Shown here one piece after another: positions 1-7,401 of a stretch of DNA of 52,972 nt. Origin of the DNA: Roseomonas sp. (GTDB lineage: Bacteria > Pseudomonadota > Alphaproteobacteria > Acetobacterales > Acetobacteraceae); contig JADCFA010000045.1 in assembly GCA_020249775.1 (NCBI GenBank), positions 1 through 52,972 on the forward strand, written 5' to 3'. The notes beneath the pieces were generated by a model. The model was not told where the DNA came from, ran no database searches, and saw only the letters and a list, made by a program, of their open reading frames with translations. Within the stretch, counting starts at the first letter, position 1. Every line of letters starts with the position of its first letter. Position numbers and translations under genes: made by a program.

Positions 1-326
1 TCCCATACAGGGTCATCAACGCCAAGGCCGACGAACCAGCGAAACAGAAGGTCAAACTCGATGCGTTCGACCAATTGGCGATCTGAACGGATCGAGTAGA
101 AAGCTTGCAACAACAGGGCGCGGATCAGCCGCTCGGGTGGGATGGATTCCCGGCCGAATGGCGAATGGAGCGCGTCAAAGGCTGAAGAAAGGTCTGCAAG
201 GGCGCTGTTCACCAGGCCGCGGATAACCCGCAGCGGATGGTCAGGACGGACCCGCTTTTCAAGATCAACATAGCTGAACAGGGAACCAGCCACCGCGTCA
301 TTGCCACGTATTGCAACCTCGATCAA
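1..326 (-). pseudogene. IS5-family transposase, N-terminal part
   Basis: The minus strand encodes the typical N-terminal region of an IS5-family DDE transposase, with stretches such as SLFSYVDLEKRV, HPLRVIRGLV, IPPERLIRALLLQAFY and RWFVGLGVDDPVW. These correspond to the DUF772-type helical domain; the catalytic domain is beyond the window edge. Relatives usually begin M-R-G-(S/T/N)-D. Here the codon at that place (309-311) is ATA, so the expected start reads I-R-G-N-D. The frame stays open upstream to a TAG near 365, and the only alternative start I see is TTG at 324-326, without a convincing ribosome site. Either the start has decayed or a weak TTG start is used. The rest of the visible frame is intact. 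Confidence 0.7.
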
Positions 327-382
327 ATATGAGGGCAGTGAATCATAAGTGCGGAGATTGGGCTACGAATTTCAGCAGCGTG
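1..382 (-). mobile_element. IS5-like insertion sequence, cut by window edge
   Basis: The transposase frame described separately is followed, on its upstream side, by about 55 bases of non-coding sequence. This reaches a CTAG at 383-386, where a palindromic repeat shared with position 43.8 kb begins. I take the element's outer end to be next to that CTAG, because the same repeat at 43.8 kb is followed directly by unrelated sequence. The other end lies outside the window, so the terminal repeats cannot be compared. Exact boundary uncertain. Confidence 0.55.
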
Positions 383-438
383 CTAGTGGTGCGATTCATG
401 CTGACCTTTCATGATGTCAGGACGCCCTCTCGCACCAC
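383..438. repeat. Palindromic repeat, copy 1
   Basis: The arms GTGGTGCGA (386-394) and TCGCACCAC (430-438) are a perfect 9-bp inverted repeat enclosing about 35 bases. Read on the minus strand the unit resembles 43759-43814: both have TGGTGCG, then GGGC, then GGTCAG, then ATGAATCGCACC followed by CTAG, with identical internal spacing of 37 bases from TGGTGCG to the end of GGTCAG. In both places an IS begins immediately after the CTAG. Confidence 0.6.
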
Positions 439-453
439 CGGAGCAAGAAACGC

Positions 454-488
454 GATCTGATGATTCGATCAGATCGAATATTGCTCTA
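454..488. repeat. Short hairpin repeat ending in TGCTCTA
   Basis: GATCTGAT (454-461) and ATCAGATC (468-475) form a perfect 8-bp stem with a 6-base loop, followed by TGCTCTA (482-488). The same arrangement, hairpin then TGCTCTA, occurs at 12790-12820. The TGCTCTA end, read on the minus strand as TAGAGCA, supplies the TAG stop codon of the neighbouring SDR gene. It may also act as that gene's transcription end. Confidence 0.55.
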
Positions 489-1265
489 CCCGCGCCACAT
501 CCCCCCACCATCCACATCCACCACCGTGCCATTCACATAAACACCACGCGGACTTGCCAGGAACACCGCCAGATCGGCGATTTCGGCTGACTCAATCGGG
601 CGGTTGAAGGGCAGGCCGGTGATGGTTTCCGCCCAGCGTTCCTCATCACCGAATTTCAGCTTCGCATTGACGCGCGCCTGGGTGATCATGCGATCGGTCT
701 TGGTCACCGCTGGATTGATGCCGACAACCTTGACGCCATTGGCCTGCGTCGCGGCACCCAAAGCCTGGGTGAAGGCAATCAAGGATGCATTGCCCGCGCC
801 GCCGCAAATATAACCGGCCTTGGGCGAGCGCCCGGCCATGCCGATGATGTTCACCACCGCGCCGGCCTTGCGCGCTTCCATCGCTGGCAGATAGAGCTGG
901 CACAGATGAATATAGCCAAATACCTTCAGGCTCCAGGCTTCCTGCCAGCGCTGGATGGAAATATCCTGCAAGCGCCCGGATGGAATGGCGCCGGCGTTGT
1001 TCACCAGCACATCAGTATCGGGAAAGGCGGCGTGCAGCCTTTCGCGTTCTTCCACCTTCGAAAGATCAGCAGCGAGGGTTTCAACCCGCACCTGCGCAAG
1101 CGCGCGCACCTTATCGGCAGCGGTCGCGAGTGCCGCCGCATCGCGCGCTGAAAGCACGATGTCACAGCCTTCCCGCGCGAAGGCTTCCGCGCAAGCAAGG
1201 CCAATGCCTTTTGATCCACCCGTGACAAGCACGCGCTTGCCGGCAAGTTGCATATCCATGTTCAC
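486..1265 (-). CDS. SDR-family oxidoreductase lacking the usual catalytic lysine
   Basis: Classical short-chain dehydrogenase fold of about 259 residues. The glycine-rich cofactor motif TGGSKGIG lies at about 15-22 and NNAG at 89-92; the C-terminal strand ends with VDVDGGGMWRG. The usual YxxxK catalytic motif reads Y152-I-C-G-G, so the lysine is replaced by glycine, and the position of the catalytic serine (NISS in relatives) reads NIIG. The protein therefore belongs to a divergent SDR subgroup and may not be a normal dehydrogenase. GTG at 1265 overlaps the upstream stop codon by four bases (GTGA); ATGs at 1259 and 1253 are alternative starts. It is translationally coupled to the ThDP enzyme gene just upstream, which suggests they act in one pathway. 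Substrate unknown. Confidence 0.85.
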   Translation of the reverse strand: MNMDMQLAGKRVLVTGGSKGIGLACAEAFAREGCDIVLSARDAAALATAADKVRALAQVRVETLAADLSKVEERERLHAAFPDTDVLVNNAGAIPSGRLQDISIQRWQEAWSLKVFGYIHLCQLYLPAMEARKAGAVVNIIGMAGRSPKAGYICGGAGNASLIAFTQALGAATQANGVKVVGINPAVTKTDRMITQARVNAKLKFGDEERWAETITGLPFNRPIESAEIADLAVFLASPRGVYVNGTVVDVDGGGMWRG

Positions 1266-2800
1266 ACCACCAATTCAATGAGGAAGGGGCCCGGACGGGC
1301 AAAGCTTTGGCTCATCATATCCGCCACCTGATCAAGCGTGGTGGCCTGCGCCGCTTCCACACCCATGCCTTCGGCCAGTTTCACCCAGCCGATATCAGGA
1401 TTGCCGAGGTCCATCATATCCATCGCCGTGCGGCCCGGATTGGCGCCGACATTGCGGTATTCGCCAAGCAGGATCGCGTATTTGCGATTGGAAATGATCA
1501 CCGTGGTCACCGGCAGCTTTTCGCGCGCCTGGGTCCAAAGCGATTGCACCGTATACATGGCCGAACCATCGGCCTGCATATTGATCACGCGCCGGCCACC
1601 GCCACCCACCGCGGCACCGGTTGCCAAGGGCATGCCGCAACCAATGGCGCCGCCTGTGATCTGCAACCAATCATGCGGCGCCGCGTTATGGGTTTCCGGG
1701 AAGAAGCCCCGGCCATAGGACACGCTCTCATCCGCAATGATCGCCCCTTCCGGCATCAGCGCACCCAATACACGCGCCAGCCCTTCCGGCGTTGGCGCGC
1801 CGCGCACCACTTCCGGGCGCGGGCCGCGATCAGGAATGGCGATGGCGGGCGCGTTCAATTCTGCGGCCAGCGCCGCCAAAGCCACTTCGGCATTCTGTTC
1901 ATAGCGCGTCAGCACATGCACTTCGGCGTTCGGCGGGTAATGCAGCGAAGGCTTGCCCGGATAGCCGAAGAAGCCGACCGGCGCCTTGGCATTCACCAGG
2001 ATCAGATGTTCCACCCATTTCAGCGCATCCACTGCCTGGTCCACGTAATAGGGCACGCGTTCAAGGGCGATGCGCCCGCGCCCGCGCTGGGTGCGACCGT
2101 TGGAGCCCTCGGCCATCAGCCGCGCGCCGGTTGCCTCAGCAATCCGATAGGCATGCAACTGCGCGCCTTCGCGCAGGCTGGGCCCGCCCAGCAGGATCAG
2201 CACATTCTTCTTCTCACGCAGGATGCGCGCAGCATTGCGGATGGCATGCGGGTCCGCTTCCGGCACGGCGGGCACGGGCAAGGCCGGCGCCACCACGCCG
2301 CCATCATTCCAGGCGGTATCGGCAGGCAGGATCAGGGTGGCGATCTGCCCTGGTGAGGTACGCGCGGCCTGCACGGCCACGGCGGCATCCGCCCCCACCT
2401 TGGTTGAATCGGTTGAAGTCCTCACCCATGCCGAAACGCCGCGGGCAAAGCCTTCGGTATCGGCGGTCAGCGGCGCATCATAGGGGCGATGATAGGTGGC
2501 GTGATCGCCGGTGATATTCACAATGCCGGACCGCGCCCGGCGGGCGTTGTGCAGATTGGCCAGGCCATTCGCAAGGCCAGGGCCGCAATGGAGCAGCGTG
2601 CAGGCCGGCTTTTCGGCCATGCGCCAATAGCCATCGGCCATCCCGGTCACGACATTTTCCTGCAAGCCCAGCACGCAACGCATGCCAGGAATCCGGTCCA
2701 AGGCTGCGACGAAATGCATCTCACTTGTGCCGGGGTTGGAGAAACACACATCAACCCCGCTACCTATGAGTGTATGGACCAGGCTTTCCGCACCATTCAT
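1262..2800 (-). CDS. Thiamine-diphosphate-dependent enzyme, acetolactate-synthase-like
   Basis: A 512-residue member of the acetolactate synthase/benzoylformate decarboxylase superfamily. The N-terminal Pyr domain has SNPGTSEMHF and the conserved cofactor-activating glutamate (E48 in LGLQENVV). The C-terminal PP domain has the metal/ThDP motif as QADGSAMYT...SNRKYAIL, with A-D-G in place of G-D-G. The start is the ATG at 2798-2800, which has GGAG about 12 bases upstream; a longer reading frame begins further upstream but is Arg-rich and lacks family similarity. It overlaps the SDR gene by four bases, so the two form an operon. A carboligase or 2-oxoacid decarboxylase role is likely. True acetolactate synthase is less likely because no small regulatory subunit gene is present. 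Confidence 0.85.
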   Translation of the reverse strand: MNGAESLVHTLIGSGVDVCFSNPGTSEMHFVAALDRIPGMRCVLGLQENVVTGMADGYWRMAEKPACTLLHCGPGLANGLANLHNARRARSGIVNITGDHATYHRPYDAPLTADTEGFARGVSAWVRTSTDSTKVGADAAVAVQAARTSPGQIATLILPADTAWNDGGVVAPALPVPAVPEADPHAIRNAARILREKKNVLILLGGPSLREGAQLHAYRIAEATGARLMAEGSNGRTQRGRGRIALERVPYYVDQAVDALKWVEHLILVNAKAPVGFFGYPGKPSLHYPPNAEVHVLTRYEQNAEVALAALAAELNAPAIAIPDRGPRPEVVRGAPTPEGLARVLGALMPEGAIIADESVSYGRGFFPETHNAAPHDWLQITGGAIGCGMPLATGAAVGGGGRRVINMQADGSAMYTVQSLWTQAREKLPVTTVIISNRKYAILLGEYRNVGANPGRTAMDMMDLGNPDIGWVKLAEGMGVEAAQATTLDQVADMMSQSFARPGPFLIELVV

Positions 2801-2953
2801 TGCCGACTCTCCGCTTGACGTTTCCGGGCGCAGCCTGCGCCGAGGAGCCGCTTCGGGCAAGATGCGGGGCTTGTGTTGCGGTAATTTCGCCGTAATTAGG
2901 CAGCAGAAACACTAAGCGGCGAACCAAAGCCGCGTCAGGGGAGCTTTCTGGGC
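2801..2953. promoter_or_regulatory. Divergent intergenic region, probable promoters
   Basis: This 153-bp gap separates the minus-strand ThDP enzyme gene from the plus-strand MFS/spermidine-synthase gene, so both promoters should lie here. On the plus strand TTGTGT (near 2871) is followed after about 16 bases by TAATTA, a passable sigma-70 pair. GTAATT is directly repeated around it. Weak evidence only. Confidence 0.3.
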
Positions 2954-5218
2954 ATGCCTCGTCTGGCCATTGCCTTTTTCGCGTCTGGCTTTGCCGCGCT
3001 GCTGTGCCAGATTGTCTGGCAGCGGATGCTTGGCATTTTCGCGGGCTCCGACACGATTTCTGCCGCGCTGGTGGTGGGTGCTTTCCTCGCTGGGCTTGGC
3101 ATTGGTTCGATCATTGGCGCCAAGATCGCCGACCGTATTACGCCGGCGCGCGCGCTGGTCGGCTTTGCTTTGGCGGAAACCGGGGTGGGTATTTTCGCCG
3201 TCCTCTCCAAGGCGTTTTTGTATGATTGGCTGGCGACGGATCTGGCCGGGGTGGTGGATGACCCGGTGATGATCTTCGCGCTCTGCTTCGCGGGGCTTGT
3301 GCTGCCGACCACGCTGATGGGCGCTTCCTTGCCGCTTTTGGCGCGCGCGGTCTCCACCGCGCTGGATACGGTCGCGGAGCGGATCGGCACGCTTTACGGG
3401 TTGAACACCTTCGGCGCCGGGCTTGGCGCGCTGCTGGGCGGCTGGCTGCTGGTCGGCAATCTTGGCTTTGTCGGCGCGCTTTGGTTGGCGGCGGGCTTGG
3501 AGATTTTCGCAGCACTCCTGGCGCTTTCCCTGCTGCCACAGTTGCGTGGCCTGCCCTTGCCGGCGCCAAGCCCGGCCGCCAGGGGTGGCGATGCGCCCTT
3601 TGGCAGCCTGCCGCTATGGTGCTTCCTGGTCTTCCTTTCGGGCTATGTGATTGTGGCGCTGGAAATCCTTTGGGTCCGCATCATGGGGCAAGTCGGGCAA
3701 TACCACGCCTATCTTTTCCCGACCGTGCTTGGGATTTTCCTGCTGGCCGATGGGCTTGGCATGGCGGTGGCGGCACGCATGGTGCGTGGCCTGAAGGACC
3801 CTCGCCCGGCCTTTTTCATCACGCAGGGGGCTGGCTTTGTTTTGGCGGTGGTATTGCTGGCCGCGCTTTGGCTCGCCATGCCGCATTGGCCAGTTGCTGA
3901 CCTGATGGCGGTGGATCATTCGCGCCTGCATGGCGGTGGGCTTGCGATGATGATCTTCCTGGCCGTTGTAGTGGTTGGCCCGCCTTCCTTCCTGATCGGC
4001 ATGACCTTCGCCTTTGTGCAGCGCGCCGTGCAGCAGGATTTGGCGAGTGTCGGCACGCGCGTCGGTTGGGTGCAATTGGCGAATATCGCCGGCAATGCAG
4101 CAGGGTCCATTTTCACTGGCCTGATCACGCTGCATTTCCTCGGCACGGCGGGAACGCTGAAGCTGCTGGCGATGCTTTCGCTTTTGCTGCTGCTGGGCTG
4201 GCTTTGGCATGGCGGTTGGCGCCGGCCGGTGGAAGGGGGGCTCGCGCTTGCCTCCACGCTCGCGCTCCTGCTCATTCCGGGCAATGCCGGGCTTTGGTCG
4301 CGCATGCATGCGGAAGGGCCAGGCAATATGGTGGCCTGGGCGGAAGATCGTTCGGGTGTGGCCTTTTTCCGCGATAGCAAGGGCGCGGATGGCGTGGCGG
4401 AAGGCCCCTTCTTCATTCAGGGCTTCAGCCAGGGGCGCATTCCCTTCCTGCCGATCCATCAGTTTCTTGGCGCGGTTGGGCCGCTGATCCACCCCGATCC
4501 GAAGAACGTCTTGGTGATTGGTGTGGGCAGCGGCGGCACGCCCTGGGCGGCGGGCGTGCGGCCGGAAAGCCAGATTCGCGCCATTGAATTGGTCGCTCCC
4601 GTGCTGAGCGCGCTTGAGGAAATCGGTCGAGCCTATCCTGAAGGCCCCATTGCGAAGATGTTCCATGATGCACGCTGGCGGATGGAATATGGCGATGGCC
4701 GCCGGACGCTCGCCAAGGAAGATATTCGCTACGACATCATCGAAGCCGATGCCATTCTGCCGCAGGGCTCCCATTCCGGCCTGCTCTACAGTGCGGAATT
4801 TATCGAACAGGCGCGCCGGCGCCTTGCACGCGGTGGGCTCTATATCCAATGGGTGCCGACGCAGCGTGCGGTGGAAACCTTCGCCTCCGTTTTCCCCCAT
4901 GCGCTATTGCTGATGCCGGCAGGTGTCATGATCGGATCGAATGATCCGATTCCCTTTGACCCCGCCAGGCTTGCGGCGGAATTCGCCAAGCCGGCGCATT
5001 TCGCGCATTTGCGTGCAGGCAATAAGGAATTCGGCGATTGGGCCAGCCTATTCGCTGGCACGCCTTTGCAATGGCTGCCGGGCGAAAAGCGGCAAGCCGC
5101 GCCGCTCACGGATGTTTTCCCGCGCGATGAATTTTATTTGAACAACCCGAGCAACGATACCGGTCATTATGTGCGCAACCGGAACGCTGCGGGCCAACGC
5201 CGCGCGGCGGCTGAATAG
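2954..5218 (+). CDS. Fused MFS-like membrane / spermidine synthase-like protein
   Basis: 754 residues. The first roughly 450 residues are highly hydrophobic with about a dozen predicted membrane segments (for example LAIAFFASGFAALLCQIVWQ). The C-terminal part is soluble and resembles spermidine synthases: NVLVIGVGSGGTP is the nucleotide-binding loop of the Rossmann-like methyltransferase fold, and YDIIEADAILP followed by SGLLYSAEF matches the family's active-site region. This domain order is the known 'fused MFS/spermidine synthase' family, whose substrate is not established. ATG at 2954 follows GGGGAG. It is convergent with gapR downstream and monocistronic. An agmatinase-like gene lies far away at 31.1 kb; no direct operon link to polyamine genes is seen. 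Confidence 0.85.
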   Translation: MPRLAIAFFASGFAALLCQIVWQRMLGIFAGSDTISAALVVGAFLAGLGIGSIIGAKIADRITPARALVGFALAETGVGIFAVLSKAFLYDWLATDLAGVVDDPVMIFALCFAGLVLPTTLMGASLPLLARAVSTALDTVAERIGTLYGLNTFGAGLGALLGGWLLVGNLGFVGALWLAAGLEIFAALLALSLLPQLRGLPLPAPSPAARGGDAPFGSLPLWCFLVFLSGYVIVALEILWVRIMGQVGQYHAYLFPTVLGIFLLADGLGMAVAARMVRGLKDPRPAFFITQGAGFVLAVVLLAALWLAMPHWPVADLMAVDHSRLHGGGLAMMIFLAVVVVGPPSFLIGMTFAFVQRAVQQDLASVGTRVGWVQLANIAGNAAGSIFTGLITLHFLGTAGTLKLLAMLSLLLLLGWLWHGGWRRPVEGGLALASTLALLLIPGNAGLWSRMHAEGPGNMVAWAEDRSGVAFFRDSKGADGVAEGPFFIQGFSQGRIPFLPIHQFLGAVGPLIHPDPKNVLVIGVGSGGTPWAAGVRPESQIRAIELVAPVLSALEEIGRAYPEGPIAKMFHDARWRMEYGDGRRTLAKEDIRYDIIEADAILPQGSHSGLLYSAEFIEQARRRLARGGLYIQWVPTQRAVETFASVFPHALLLMPAGVMIGSNDPIPFDPARLAAEFAKPAHFAHLRAGNKEFGDWASLFAGTPLQWLPGEKRQAAPLTDVFPRDEFYLNNPSNDTGHYVRNRNAAGQRRAAAE

Positions 5219-5239
5219 CTGCGCGGCCGCGTCTAGGCT

Positions 5240-5509
5240 CTACATCCCAAGCGCGCGGCGATAGAGATCGAGCAGCGTTTCCTGTTCTTCCACTTCCGCA
5301 GGTTCCTGCTTGCGCAGCCGGATCACCGCGCGCAGCACCTTCACATCAAAACCAGCGGATTTCGCTTCCGCGAAAATATCCTTGATATCGCTGGACAGCG
5401 CCCTTTTTTCCTCTTCCAGGCGTTCGATGCGCTCTACGATGGACCGCAGCCTTTCGCCGGCAATGCCGCCAACTTCCGTATTTTCTTGCTTACTCGGGGC
5501 CTGGGCCAT
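5240..5509 (-). CDS. gapR: GapR-family nucleoid-associated protein (DUF2312)
   Basis: 89 residues, the usual GapR size. The body is a charged helical protein: RLRSIVERIERLEEEKRAL, then DIKDIFAEAKSAGFDVKVLR, then VIRLRKQE and a leucine-rich C terminus. In Caulobacter GapR binds AT-rich, overtwisted DNA ahead of polymerases and is essential. I chose ATG at 5507-5509 because it has AGGA about eight bases upstream and gives the family length. The frame is open upstream to an ATG at 5665 that overlaps the DUF1244 stop codon, but the intervening sequence is made of two hairpins and would add a 52-residue tail absent from relatives. It lies in one transcription direction with DUF1244. Confidence 0.88.
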   Translation of the reverse strand: MAQAPSKQENTEVGGIAGERLRSIVERIERLEEEKRALSSDIKDIFAEAKSAGFDVKVLRAVIRLRKQEPAEVEEQETLLDLYRRALGM

Positions 5510-5551
5510 TCTGCGTTCCTCAGTGTGAAGGCCGGAGGCTACAGATCGCTT

Positions 5552-5631
5552 CGCCGCTTTTGCAAGCGGCGAGGCATCTGGTGACTGATGTTTGGTCGCA
5601 TTTTCCGAGTCGCCAAGCGATTCCGCTTGGC
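5552..5631 (-). promoter_or_regulatory. Two tandem hairpins in the gapR leader
   Basis: CGCCGCTT (5552-5559) pairs with AAGCGGCG (5564-5571) across a 4-base loop. GCCAAGCG (5612-5619) pairs with CGCTTGGC (5624-5631), also across a 4-base loop. Both are perfect 8-bp stems in the 155 bases between DUF1244 and gapR. There is no clear T-run, so processing or attenuation signals are as likely as terminators. Confidence 0.5.
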
Positions 5632-5664
5632 TTGAAAATGCTCCAGCCTTGGGTGCGCGCGCCA

Positions 5665-5973
5665 TCAATGTTGCCCCTGCCCGGAAGCTGAGAATTTCGC
5701 CTTCTGTTCGGCGCTCGCTTCCTTCTGATACTGCGCCTGCCATTCCTTATAGGGCATGCCGTAGATGATCTCCCGCGCTTCCGGGTCGGTCAGCGGCAGG
5801 CCCTTCTCCTCGGCGGCGGCGCGATACCATTTGCTCAGGCAATTCCGGCAAAAGCCGGCCAGATTCATCATGTCTATATTCTGCACGTCATTCCGGCCGC
5901 GCAGATGTTCCACCAGCCGGCGGAAGGCAGCGGCTTCCAACTCTGTCTGGGTTGCCTTGTCGAATTCGGGCAT
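5665..5973 (-). CDS. DUF1244 domain protein
   Basis: 102 residues matching the DUF1244 family, a small, mostly helical protein of unknown function common in Proteobacteria. Recognisable stretches are AFRRLVEHLRGRNDVQNID, MMNLAGFCRNCLSKWY and PLTDPEAREIIYGMPYKEW. The two close cysteines in FCRNCLSKW and nearby histidine could bind metal, but this is not shown. ATG at 5971-5973 has a strong AGGAGG eight bases upstream. It is divergent from the glycerate kinase gene with an 82-bp gap and lies upstream of gapR in the same direction. Confidence 0.85.
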   Translation of the reverse strand: MPEFDKATQTELEAAAFRRLVEHLRGRNDVQNIDMMNLAGFCRNCLSKWYRAAAEEKGLPLTDPEAREIIYGMPYKEWQAQYQKEASAEQKAKFSASGQGQH

Positions 5974-6055
5974 GGGGACCTCCTGAAGCTTTCGTCGTCA
6001 TAGATGGCCCATTCGGCGCGACTTCGCCATACTGGTTCCCAAAAGGAAATTCGCC

Positions 6056-7336
6056 ATGGCCTTTACCGATGCATCCGCCCGCGCCGCGCTCCGCCAAGTG
6101 TTCGACGCAGCCATAGCCAGCGCCGATCCGCGCCAGGCGCTGGCGCGGCATTTGCCGGAACGCCCGCGCGGGCGGGTGATTGTGCTCGGTGCCGGGAAAT
6201 CCGCCGCCGTGATGGCCGCTTCGGTGGAGGCCGCCTGGCCCGATGCCCCGATCGAGGGCCTGGTCGTGACCCGCTATGCCCATGGCTATCCAACGCAGCG
6301 GATCGGCGTGGTGGAAGCCTCTCACCCTGTGCCGGATGCCGCCGGTGCCAAGGCGGCGGCGGCATTGCTGGAAGTGGCGCGCGGCGCGGGAGCGGATGAT
6401 CTGGTGTTGTTTCTGGTCTCGGGCGGTGGGTCTTCGCTGACGACGCTCCCCGCCCCCGGCCTGACGCTGGAAGACCTGATTGTGGTGAATAAGGCGCTGC
6501 TCGCTTCCGGCGCCACCATTCATGAAATGAACTGCATCCGCCGGCATCTTTCCGCCTTTTCCGGCGGCCGCTTGGCCGCGGCAGCGCACCCTGCGCGCGT
6601 GGTGACGCTGGCCATTTCCGATGTGCCGGGGGATGACCCGAGTGTGATTGCCTCCGGCCCCACCGTGCCGGACCCTTCCAGCTTCGCCGATGCGCGGGCT
6701 TTGGTGGCGCATTACGGCATGCAGTTGCCGGAAGCGGTGATGGCGCATCTGGTGGCTGGGCTGGAAGAAAGCCCGAAACCCGGCGATCCTCGGCTTGGGA
6801 CGCCGGATTACCGTTTCATCGCGACGCCGGCCATGGCCTTGCAAGCCGCCGCCACTGCCGCGCGCGGGCTGGGCCTGATGCCCTTGATTTTGGGCGATGC
6901 ACTGGAAGGCGAGGCGCGGGAATTGGGCACCGCACTCGCCGGCATTGCCCGTTCCGCCGCGACCCATGGCCACCCCCTGCCCGGCCCGGCCATCCTGCTT
7001 TCCGGCGGAGAAACCACAGTCACCATCCGCAGCCCCAAGCCGGGACGCGGCGGGCGGAATGGCGAATGCCTGCTCGGCTGCGCGCTGGCCTTGGCTGGAA
7101 CCCCCGGCATCTGGGCGCTGATGGGCGACACCGATGGCATTGATGGGTCAGAGGATAATGCCGGCGCCATCGCCACCCCGGACACGCTGGCCCGCGCCCG
7201 CGCTGCCGGGCTTGATCCGCGCGCCTTGTTGGCGGGGCATGACAGCTATCGGCTGTTCCAGACGCTGGGCGATCTGGTGGTGACGGGGCCGACACTGACC
7301 AATGTGAATGATTTTCGCGCGCTTTTGGTAGCTTAA
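6056..7336 (+). CDS. ttuD: Glycerate 2-kinase (TtuD/GckA type, MOFRL family)
   Basis: 426 residues, full length for type-2 glycerate kinases. It phosphorylates D-glycerate to 2-phosphoglycerate; older annotations call the family hydroxypyruvate reductase TtuD. Visible family motifs are VIVLGAGKSAAVMA near the N terminus, LFLVSGGGSSL, the NxxR-like EMNCIRRHLSAFSGG, the AISDVPGDDPSVIASGPT nucleotide-binding region and the C-terminal MOFRL-type GDTDGIDGSEDNAGA. It is directly followed by pyruvate kinase, the same ttuD-ttuE order known from tartrate/glycerate gene sets. The two enzymes bracket enolase in converting glycerate to pyruvate. Its last codons and stop lie inside a 26-bp perfect palindrome. 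Confidence 0.9.
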   Translation: MAFTDASARAALRQVFDAAIASADPRQALARHLPERPRGRVIVLGAGKSAAVMAASVEAAWPDAPIEGLVVTRYAHGYPTQRIGVVEASHPVPDAAGAKAAAALLEVARGAGADDLVLFLVSGGGSSLTTLPAPGLTLEDLIVVNKALLASGATIHEMNCIRRHLSAFSGGRLAAAAHPARVVTLAISDVPGDDPSVIASGPTVPDPSSFADARALVAHYGMQLPEAVMAHLVAGLEESPKPGDPRLGTPDYRFIATPAMALQAAATAARGLGLMPLILGDALEGEARELGTALAGIARSAATHGHPLPGPAILLSGGETTVTIRSPKPGRGGRNGECLLGCALALAGTPGIWALMGDTDGIDGSEDNAGAIATPDTLARARAAGLDPRALLAGHDSYRLFQTLGDLVVTGPTLTNVNDFRALLVA

Positions 7337-7354
7337 CTTTTAAAAGTTAAGCTA
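7329..7354. promoter_or_regulatory. Perfect 26-bp palindrome, putative operator O1
   Basis: The half-site TAGCTTAACTTTT at 7329-7341 is followed directly by its exact reverse complement at 7342-7354. It overlaps the stop codon of glycerate kinase and lies 48 bases before the pyruvate kinase start. Its core is CTTAACTT-N4-AAGTTAAG (7332-7351). It is AT-rich with no T-run beyond the stem, so an operator is more likely than a terminator. Confidence 0.6.
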
Positions 7355-7373
7355 TGCGGATTTTAGGTGGCGC

Positions 7374-7393
7374 CTTAACTTAATTTTGCTAAG
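7374..7393. promoter_or_regulatory. Second operator-like site O2
   Basis: CTTAACTT-N6-GCTAAG matches the 20-bp core of O1 at 13 of 20 positions; the left arm is identical and the right arm has one mismatch. The start-to-start distance from the O1 core is exactly 42 bp, four helical turns, so both sites face the same side of the DNA. Its right arm overlaps the likely -10 hexamer. Confidence 0.5.
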
Positions 7394-7395
7394 AT
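7390..7395 (+). promoter_or_regulatory. Possible -10 element of the pyruvate kinase promoter
   Basis: TAAGAT matches the -10 consensus at four of six positions. The start codon ATG begins seven bases downstream, so transcription could begin at or next to the ATG and give a leaderless message. This fits the absence of a ribosome binding site before 7402. No good -35 is seen, which would be consistent with activator dependence or with a wrong call. Confidence 0.3.
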
Positions 7396-7401
7396 GCCGC
7401 C

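Noticed and set aside
1307..2356. Plus-strand open frame opposite the first ThDP enzyme gene
   Set aside because: Shadow frame; Arg/His-rich with no motif.
3614..4900. Long open frame (428 codons) on the minus strand within the MFS/spermidine-synthase gene
   Set aside because: It is the reverse-strand shadow of a GC-rich gene; composition is His/Arg-rich with no family features.
5510..5743. N-terminal extension of GapR
   Set aside because: The added residues are not found in the family as I know it, the stretch is formed by two hairpins, and a good ribosome site precedes the shorter start.
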